Source: an uncultured Oscillospiraceae bacterium
GTDB lineage: Bacteria; Bacillota; Clostridia; Oscillospirales; Oscillospiraceae
NCBI GenBank assembly: GCA_910579485.1
Contig: CAJTVO010000080.1
Coordinates: 1-16,136, forward strand
Reading direction: 5' to 3'
Length of the DNA: 16,136 bases
Shown here: positions 11,977 through 16,136 of the stretch, piece by piece
Numbering within the stretch: position 1 is the stretch's first letter
Layout: the number at the start of each line of letters is the position of its first letter
Program-made: the position numbers and the translations under genes
The notes under the pieces: generated by a model
The model's database searches: none
What the model saw: only the letters and a program-made list of their open reading frames with translations
What the model was told of the DNA's origin: nothing

Positions 11977-12426
11977 TTATTCCTCGATGGCCTCTTCCAC
12001 CGCCTCAGCGGCCTTCTCCGCAAGCTCCCCGGCCTTCTCAGCGGCATCCTCCAGTCCATCGGCTGCCTTCTCGGCCACGTCTCCGGCGGCGTCTGCCACA
12101 TCTTCGGCCACGTCGGCCGCCTTCTCCGCCGCGTCCTCCACGGCGTCCAGCAGATCGCCGGAGCTGTACTCCACGCTCAGCTCGTCGCTGAACAGGTGGT
12201 GCTCGTCCTTCTTTTCCAGCGCGTCCATCAGCTTGCTGGTCAGCGTGCCCTCGCCCAGGTTGATGCCGATGTCGATCTTCTTGTCCTCGCCGATGGGGGC
12301 GCTGGTGATCCGCCACAGGAGGGCCTGATAGCTTTTCTCACCGGTTTCCTCGTCCTTCTCCACCTTGTAAGGGGTCAGACCGGCGACCAGAGCGCCCAGA
12401 CCGAGTACCTTCCAAAATTTCTTCAT
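11977..12426 (-). CDS. Small protein with 11-residue amphipathic repeats
   Basis: A 149-residue protein of unknown function. A hydrophobic N-terminal segment (FWKVLGLGALVAGLTP, about 4-19) is followed by a small domain (20-90) containing YKVEKDEETGEKSYQALLW. The C-terminus (94-149) is almost only Ala, Glu, Asp, Lys and Val. It divides into five units of 11 residues, beginning at Asp94, Asp105, Asp116, Asp127 and Lys138, with patterns such as DAAEKAGELAE. This hendecad pattern gives a long amphipathic helix, as in LEA-like and apolipoprotein-like proteins that lie on membranes or form right-handed coiled coils. The ATG at 12426 has AAAGGAG nine bases upstream; earlier in-frame codons would run through an intergenic hairpin. 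It is followed closely by mscL, suggesting an envelope or osmotic-stress role, which is inference. Confidence 0.8.
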   Translation of the reverse strand: MKKFWKVLGLGALVAGLTPYKVEKDEETGEKSYQALLWRITSAPIGEDKKIDIGINLGEGTLTSKLMDALEKKDEHHLFSDELSVEYSSGDLLDAVEDAAEKAADVAEDVADAAGDVAEKAADGLEDAAEKAGELAEKAAEAVEEAIEE

Positions 12427-12460
12427 ATCATGCTCTCCTTTACAAAAATATGTTGTATCC

Positions 12461-12521
12461 ATCCTTTTTCTTGAAAGAAAAAGGATCAAAAAGAACTTTT
12501 TATACGGCAACTAAAGTTGCC
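12461..12521. terminator. Two hairpins between serS and the repeat protein
   Basis: Read on the minus strand, after serS comes GGCAAC/GTTGCC (12506-12521, four-base loop). It is followed by GTATAAAAAGTTCTTTTT, an imperfect T-rich tail. Then comes a 12-bp perfect inverted repeat ATCCTTTTTCTT/AAGAAAAAGGAT (12461-12486) with only two bases at the centre. The first is a likely serS terminator. The A/T-rich palindrome resembles spacer sequences seen often in Clostridia and may act on both strands. No clear promoter for the downstream gene is visible. Confidence 0.55.
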
Positions 12522-12543
12522 TTACCTGGAAGCGGCCTTCTGC

Positions 12544-13848
12544 TCACCGCTTTGGGACCAGTACCTCGACCCCGCCCATATAGGGCCGCAGGGCCGCAGG
12601 CACCTTCACGCTGCCGTCCGCCTGGAGATTGTTCTCCAAGAAGGCGATCAGCATCCGAGGAGGCGCTACCACGGTGTTGTTCAGGGTGTGGGGCAGATAA
12701 TTTCTTCCATCCCCGCCCTTGACCCGGATCTTGAGCCGCCGCGCCTGGGCATCGCCCATATTGGTGCAGGAGCAGACCTCGAAGTACTTCTTCTGCCTGG
12801 GGCTCCAGGCCTCGATGTCGCAGCTCTTGACCTTCAGATCGGCCAGATCGCCGGAGCAGCACTCCAGCTGCCGCACCGGAATGTCCAGCGACCGGAACAG
12901 CTCCACGCTGAACCGCCACAGCTTCTCATACCACTCCATGGATTCCTCGGGCTTGCAGACGACGATCATTTCCTGCTTCTCGAACTGGTGGATTCGATAC
13001 ACGCCCCGCTCCTCGATCCCGTGAGCGCCCTTCTCCTTCCGGAAGCAGGGGGAGTAGGAGGTCAGTGTCTGCGGCAGCTGGTCCTCCCGCAGGATCTGAT
13101 CGATGAATTTACCGATCATGGAGTGTTCGCTGGTGCCGATCAGATAGAGGTCTTCGCCCTCGATCTTATACATCATGGCGTCCATGTCCGTCTGGCTCAT
13201 GACGCCCTCCACCACGTTCCCGTGGATCATAAACGGCGGGATGCAGTAGGTAAATCCCTTTCCGATCATGAAATCCCGGGCATAGGCCAGCACGCCCTCA
13301 TGGAGCCTGGCAATATCCCCCATCAGATAGTAGAACCCGTTGCCGGCCACCCGTCCGGCGGCGTCCATGTCGATTCCGTCGAACTGCTCCATGATCTCCG
13401 TGTGGTAGGGGATATCGAACTCCGGAATCACCGGCTCTCCAAACCGCTCCAGCTCCACGTTGGCAGAGTCGTCCGGCCCGATAGGCACCGAGGGATCGAT
13501 GATGTTGGGGATCACCATCATAAGCTTGTGGATCTCATCCTCCAGCTCGCTCTCCCGCTTCTCCAGCTCCGCCAGCCGGTCGGCGTTGGCCTTTACCTTA
13601 GCCTTCACGGCCTCGGCCTCCTCCAGCTTGGAGGGGTCCTTTTTCGCCTGTCCCATGAGCATTCCCACCTGCTTGCTCAGCGTGTTCCGCTGGGCCCGCA
13701 GCTCGCTGGCCTCTGTAATGGACCTTCTGTTTTCCTCGTCCAGCTCCAGCACCTTGTCCACCAGGGGGAGCTTTTCATCCTGGAATTTCTTCTTGATATT
13801 TTCCTTTACCGCGTCCGGGTTTTCCCGGATAAACCTGATATCGAGCAA
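12544..13848 (-). CDS. serS: Seryl-tRNA synthetase
   Basis: Charges tRNA(Ser), and tRNA(Sec) where present, with serine. It has 434 residues. The N-terminal two-helix coiled-coil arm that grips the long variable arm of tRNA(Ser) spans about 30-110. The class II core carries GTSEHSMIG (238-246), motif 2 SPCFRKEKGAHGIEERG (266-282) and a motif 3 reading NNTVVAPPRMLIAFLENN (390-407). The last differs from the common G-S-G-x-A-x-x-R form but is familiar from a Clostridia branch. The start is TTG at 13848 (MLDIRFIREN), fixed by GGAGG nine bases upstream; no ATG fits. The 400 bases upstream hold a candidate structured RNA with a terminator, which may or may not control serS. A GC-rich hairpin (13870-13889) lies just before the ribosome binding site. 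Confidence 0.97.
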   Translation of the reverse strand: MLDIRFIRENPDAVKENIKKKFQDEKLPLVDKVLELDEENRRSITEASELRAQRNTLSKQVGMLMGQAKKDPSKLEEAEAVKAKVKANADRLAELEKRESELEDEIHKLMMVIPNIIDPSVPIGPDDSANVELERFGEPVIPEFDIPYHTEIMEQFDGIDMDAAGRVAGNGFYYLMGDIARLHEGVLAYARDFMIGKGFTYCIPPFMIHGNVVEGVMSQTDMDAMMYKIEGEDLYLIGTSEHSMIGKFIDQILREDQLPQTLTSYSPCFRKEKGAHGIEERGVYRIHQFEKQEMIVVCKPEESMEWYEKLWRFSVELFRSLDIPVRQLECCSGDLADLKVKSCDIEAWSPRQKKYFEVCSCTNMGDAQARRLKIRVKGGDGRNYLPHTLNNTVVAPPRMLIAFLENNLQADGSVKVPAALRPYMGGVEVLVPKR

Positions 13849-13869
13849 GTTTCAATTCCTCCTTCGATC

Positions 13870-13889
13870 CCGCCGCCGGGCGGCGGCGG
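13870..13889. repeat. GC-only hairpin before the serS ribosome binding site
   Basis: CCGCCGCC (13870-13877) and GGCGGCGG (13882-13889) form an 8-bp stem with a four-base loop, 22 bases before the serS start codon. It contrasts sharply with the A/T-rich stretch at 13890-13930. It could influence translation initiation; no function is proven. Confidence 0.5.
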
Positions 13890-13927
13890 ACAAAATATGA
13901 TTGATTTAACGATATATCCTGAAAATA

Positions 13928-13953
13928 AGATGGGGCCGCCGGAAGGCAGCCCC
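13928..13953 (-). terminator. Terminator of the structured RNA
   Basis: On the minus strand GGGGCTGCC (13945-13953) pairs with GGCGGCCCC (13932-13940) around TTCC, nine base pairs with one G-U, followed by ATCTTATTTTC. It lies one base after the closing stem of the candidate RNA and 80 bases before serS, so it could end a small RNA or serve as a serS attenuator. Confidence 0.75.
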
Positions 13954-13962
13954 AATAGATGG

Positions 13963-14049
13963 TTACTTGGCAGGCGCAGCGTCCTCCTGCGTCCCTTTTG
14001 GCCCATAAGGCGTGTGGTTGCTACGAAATCCACCACCTGAAGTAACCAT
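13963..14049 (-). CDS. Possible 28-residue peptide overlapping the structured RNA
   Basis: The frame begins MVTSGGGFRSNHTPYGPKG, contains 28 codons and ends with TAA in the closing stem. GAAGG lies 11 bases before the ATG, but the predicted transcription start falls after it, so the site might not be in the RNA. GC at third codon positions is about half, much lower than in neighbouring genes. Start and stop codons both lie inside the paired closing stem, which favours an RNA element over a peptide gene. I recognise no family. Confidence 0.25.
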   Translation of the reverse strand: MVTSGGGFRSNHTPYGPKGTQEDAAPAK

Positions 14050-14064
14050 ATCTATTCTACCTTC

Positions 14065-14093
14065 ATTATATACCAATTATTCTCATTTATAAA
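14065..14093 (-). promoter_or_regulatory. Promoter of the structured RNA
   Basis: On the minus strand a perfect TATAAT (14065-14070) is preceded, at a spacing of 17 bases, by TTTATA (14088-14093), a four-of-six match to the -35 consensus. The expected start near 14058 coincides with the 5' edge of the closing stem of the candidate RNA. Confidence 0.6.
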
Positions 14094-14133
14094 GCGGGAG
14101 ATCGTTCCGAAGCAGGGAAATCCATTTTGCTTC

Positions 14134-14208
14134 TGTAGGGTGCGACGACCCCGGCGTGCCGTTGGAAAATCTGCCTGGCAGCGGCGCGCCGTGTCGTCGC
14201 GCCCTACA
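14134..14208. repeat. Palindromic dispersed repeat element (75 bp)
   Basis: Two nearly perfect inverted arms, 14134-14161 and 14182-14208, each beginning with TGTAGGG when read inward, are separated by 20 bases. The first 16 positions differ at one base only, and the rest with one indel and two changes. The same arm occurs alone at 2885-2910. It lies between parB/parS and the structured RNA. It looks like a MITE-like or REP-like short interspersed repeat; as RNA it would fold into a long hairpin that may stop read-through from parB. Confidence 0.7.
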
Positions 14209-14231
14209 AATGCGGCATTATTTTCTCAAAA

Positions 14232-14247
14232 TGTTTCACGTGAAACA
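14232..14247. promoter_or_regulatory. parS: parS centromere site
   Basis: TGTTTCACGTGAAACA, the perfect 16-bp palindromic parS consensus known from Bacillus and many other bacteria. It lies seven bases beyond the parB stop codon. ParB loads here as a CTP-dependent sliding clamp and spreads along flanking DNA, with ParA driving segregation. Such sites cluster near the replication origin. Confidence 0.95.
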
Positions 14248-14254
14248 CTCCGTC

Positions 14255-15124
14255 CTATTTCCCCAGCTTTTCCAGCGCCTCCAGCAGATCGTTGAGATCG
14301 TCCACCCCGTAGTATTCGATCTCGACTTTTCCTTTCTTCTTCCCCTGGGAAATATGGCAGGCCCGTCCCAGCCGCGCGGAGAGGGACTTTGCGGCCTCCG
14401 CGGCGTAATCCACCGCGTGGATCTTATCCTCCATTTCATCAGCCTTCTTCTCCTGGCCGCTGTTCTGGAGCCGTTTGACCAGCTGCTCCGTCTGCCGGAC
14501 GCTCAGCTGGCTGCGCACGATCTCCTCCGCCGCCTTGACCCGCAGGGGGGCGGGGAGGGGGAGCAGCGCCCTGGCGTGCCCGGCGGAGATCTTTTCGTTC
14601 TCCACCAGCCGCTGGAGGGAGATGTTCAGCTCCAGCAGCCGCAGGGCGTTGGCCACCGCGCTCCGGGACTTGCCCACCCGTTCCGCCGCCTGAGCCTGGG
14701 TCATGCCGTAGACCTCCGTCAGCGCCCGAAAGCCTTCCGCCTCCTCAATGGGGTTCAGGTCCTCCCGCTGGAGGTTCTCGATCATGGCCAGCTCCATGGC
14801 CTTCTGGTCGTCGGCCTCGATGACGACCGCCGGGACCTCGTCCAGTCCGGCCATCCGGGCGGCCCGCCAGCGGCGTTCCCCGGCGATGATCTGATAGTAC
14901 CCGCTGGCCAGCTTCCGCACCGTCAGGGGCTGGATCACGCCGTGCTGCCGGATGGACTCGGCCAGCTCCTCCAGCTTTTCCTGGTTGAAGTTTTTCCGGG
15001 GCTGGTTTTGATAGCTTTCGATCTGCGAGATGGGCAGGGTGGAGGAAGGCGTGGAAAAATCGGCGGAAAAATCCTCACCCAGCAGGGCGCTCAGTCCCTT
15101 ACCCATTCCTTTTTCTTTTGCCAC
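14255..15124 (-). CDS. parB: Chromosome partitioning protein ParB (Spo0J)
   Basis: CTP-dependent DNA clamp that binds parS and organises the origin region for segregation. It has 289 residues. The N-terminal MGKGLSALLG is the ParA-stimulating peptide typical of the family. The CTP-binding domain (about 28-125) carries the box GERRWRAAR (82-90) and ENLQRED (116-122). A helix-turn-helix (about 142-166, TQAQAAERVGKSRSAVANAL) reads parS, and the C-terminal dimerisation region ends with LNDLLEALEKLGK. The start is GTG at 15124 with GGAGG nine bases upstream; an ATG six codons later is possible. It follows parA by 20 bases in one transcript, and a perfect parS lies directly after its stop codon. 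Confidence 0.97.
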   Translation of the reverse strand: MAKEKGMGKGLSALLGEDFSADFSTPSSTLPISQIESYQNQPRKNFNQEKLEELAESIRQHGVIQPLTVRKLASGYYQIIAGERRWRAARMAGLDEVPAVVIEADDQKAMELAMIENLQREDLNPIEEAEGFRALTEVYGMTQAQAAERVGKSRSAVANALRLLELNISLQRLVENEKISAGHARALLPLPAPLRVKAAEEIVRSQLSVRQTEQLVKRLQNSGQEKKADEMEDKIHAVDYAAEAAKSLSARLGRACHISQGKKKGKVEIEYYGVDDLNDLLEALEKLGK

Positions 15125-15144
15125 AGGGTCGTTCCTCCTTCCGC

Positions 15145-15903
15145 TTATTTCCGGTTCTTCCTTAAAAACTCATCCGCCAGCGCGGCATAGGCCTCGCACC
15201 CCCGGCTGGTCCGGTCATAGGCGCTGATGGGCTTCCCATGGCTGGGGGCCTCGCTGAGGCGCACGTTCCTGGGGATCACCGTGCTGTAGACCTTCCCCGG
15301 GAAGAACCGCTTGACCTCCTCCGAGACCTGCAATGCCAGATTGGTCCGGCTGTCGTACATGGTGAGCAGGACCCCCTCCAGCTCCAGGTGGGGATTCAAA
15401 CTCTTCCGCACCGCCCGGATGGTATACATGAGATCGCTGAGCCCCTCCAACGCGAAGTACTCGCTCTGCACCGGCACCAGCGCGCTGTCCGCGGCACACA
15501 GACCGTTGAGGGTCAGCAGCTCCAGCGACGGCGGGCAGTCCACGAATATGTAATCGTAATTGGGCGCCAGACGCTCCAGCGCCCGCCGGAGCAGATGCTC
15601 CCGGTCCTGGATGCCCACCATTTCCACGCCGGCTCCCGCCAGCCCCTTGGAGGAGGGGAGGACGTCGCCGTAGCGGGTGGAGACCACCCTTTTTTCCGGC
15701 TCCACGTCGTTGAGGAGCACGTCGTAGACCCCCAGGGATAGGGACTTGTCTACGCCCATGCCCGAGGTGGCGTTGGCTTGCGGGTCGAAGTCGCATAAGA
15801 GGACCCGCTGGCCTTTCTCCCGCAGCGCGGCGGTCAGACTGACGCAAGTCGTGGTCTTGCCCACGCCGCCCTTTTGATTTACGATGGTAACGATCTTACC
15901 CAC
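15145..15903 (-). CDS. parA: Chromosome partitioning ATPase ParA (Soj)
   Basis: Walker-type ATPase that binds DNA as an ATP dimer and, with ParB-parS, separates the replication origins; Soj homologues also modulate DnaA. It has 252 residues, the short chromosomal form without N-terminal DNA-binding extension. The deviant Walker A is NQKGGVGKTTT (9-19) with the signature Lys11. DFDPQANATSG (38-48) follows, then Walker B YIFVDCPPSL (118-127). The C-terminal part contains TVIPRNVRLSEAPSHGKPI, a stretch highly conserved in Soj proteins. The start is GTG at 15903, with GGAGGTG five to seven bases upstream. A promoter lies at 15953-15980. Confidence 0.97.
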   Translation of the reverse strand: MGKIVTIVNQKGGVGKTTTCVSLTAALREKGQRVLLCDFDPQANATSGMGVDKSLSLGVYDVLLNDVEPEKRVVSTRYGDVLPSSKGLAGAGVEMVGIQDREHLLRRALERLAPNYDYIFVDCPPSLELLTLNGLCAADSALVPVQSEYFALEGLSDLMYTIRAVRKSLNPHLELEGVLLTMYDSRTNLALQVSEEVKRFFPGKVYSTVIPRNVRLSEAPSHGKPISAYDRTSRGCEAYAALADEFLRKNRK

Positions 15904-15952
15904 AAAACACCTCCGGGAGAGGGGCGCACCGCCCCATGTTTATTATAGAAGT

Positions 15953-15980
15953 AGTATAACACAAAAAACCAACATTTCAA
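15953..15980 (-). promoter_or_regulatory. Promoter of parAB
   Basis: On the minus strand TTGAAA (15975-15980) and TATACT (15953-15958), each five of six to consensus, are spaced by 16 bases. A small GGGGCG/CGCCCC hairpin (15921-15935) lies in the leader before the parA ribosome binding site. A second TATAAT (15942-15947) lacks a good partner. Confidence 0.65.
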
Positions 15981-16083
15981 CAGGGAAAAGGAAAAAATTT
16001 CACAGATTTCATATTTTCTTCTTTGGCAAACCTGCCTGCTGCCGCCCGATCTCCACCGGAACCGAAAAAAGAGGGAATGTTTC

Positions 16084-16095
16084 ACGCTGCAGCGT
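16084..16095. repeat. Perfect 12-bp palindrome beside a parS-like half-site
   Basis: ACGCTGCAGCGT is a perfect palindrome. The sequence to its left, TGTTTCACG (16079-16087), equals the first nine bases of parS, but the second half does not continue as a parS site. It lies upstream of the parA promoter, between the promoter and the terminator at the right edge. Confidence 0.4.
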
Positions 16096-16099
16096 AAAG

Positions 16100-16123
16100 A
16101 AAATGCGCCGGTGGCGCATTTTT
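16100..16123. terminator. Bidirectional terminator at the right edge
   Basis: AAAATGCGCC (16100-16109) pairs with GGCGCATTTT (16113-16122) around GGT, 10 bp, with T tracts on both strands (TTTTT on +, TTTTCTTTA on -). It would end a leftward gene lying beyond the window and isolates the parAB promoter. Confidence 0.75.
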
Positions 16124-16136
16124 AGCGTAGGCTCCG

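Larger units (their letters stand above)
13928..14058 (-). ncRNA. Candidate structured RNA with own promoter and terminator
   Basis: Read on the minus strand, the predicted transcript begins near 14058. A long closing stem pairs 14040-14049 with 13959-13968 (10 bp) and continues after a two-base bulge through 14052-14056 with 13954-13958 (5 bp). The enclosed ~70 bases can form local stems: GTGGT/ACCAC (14032-14036 with 14014-14018), GCCT/GGGC (14001-14011) and GCAGG/CCTGC (13986-13990 with 13970-13974). A terminator follows at once. The seryl T-box motif TGGNACCGCG, the SRP RNA motif and 6S features were not found. It could be a free small RNA or a leader controlling serS, which starts 80 bases further. 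A 28-codon frame overlaps it. Structure is seen; function is not known. Confidence 0.55.

Noticed and set aside
12517..14040. 507-codon open frame on the + strand opposite serS
   Set aside because: It lies antisense to a complete seryl-tRNA synthetase, is His/Pro/Leu-rich as expected for the complement of GC-rich codons, and has no ribosome binding site. It is a shadow frame, like those opposite hisS, aspS, rsmG and parB.
15879..16085. 68-codon frame upstream of parA on the - strand
   Set aside because: It covers the parA promoter, leader and start in another frame and has no ribosome binding site or recognisable content.

Overview
The window looks like a chromosomal segment of a GC-rich Clostridia bacterium, most like the Oscillospiraceae (Flavonifractor/Lawsonibacter type). 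The reasons are strong AGGAGG-type ribosome binding sites, frequent GTG and TTG starts, GC-rich third codon positions, and the combination parAB, rsmG, mscL and several aminoacyl-tRNA synthetases. The taxon is inferred from gene style, not from a marker search. The perfect parS site and parAB suggest the region lies on the origin side of the chromosome.

Left part, + strand (1-1542): a hairpin-rich leader, a protein with a C39/BtrH-like cysteine-protease fold, and RNase HI coupled to it by a 4-bp overlap, closed by a strong hairpin. Then comes a lower-GC accessory island (1542-2880). It holds a MNT/HEPN (MntA-HepT) toxin-antitoxin pair and a separately transcribed ribbon-helix-helix (RHH) regulator, both on the - strand, and a divergent 56-aa small protein. 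A 12-bp inverted repeat between the RHH gene and the small gene covers both -10 boxes. A 17-bp bidirectional terminator closes the island.

Middle part, all on the - strand (read right to left from about 9.58 kb): a strong promoter and a structured leader with an intrinsic terminator precede hisS, a shortened GNAT acetyltransferase, a membrane-anchored unknown protein, aspS, an AlaX-type editing protein and lrgA-lrgB. They may form one long operon running into the terminator at 2840-2877. Just upstream are an MgsA-like protein that has lost key catalytic residues and a MinD-like ATPase without the membrane-targeting tail.

Right part, - strand: parA, parB, a parS site, a palindromic dispersed repeat, a candidate structured RNA with its own promoter and terminator, serS (TTG start), a small protein with 11-residue amphipathic repeats, mscL, rsmG and the MinD-like gene. 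mscL and rsmG overlap by 4 bp, and minD follows rsmG at a gap of 24 bp, so these look co-transcribed.

The most original signals are the structured RNA at about 13.93-14.06 kb, the non-T-box attenuator in front of hisS, the apparently non-catalytic MgsA paralogue next to a tail-less MinD, and the symmetric operator/promoter of the RHH module. No tRNA, rRNA, CRISPR array or transposase gene was seen.
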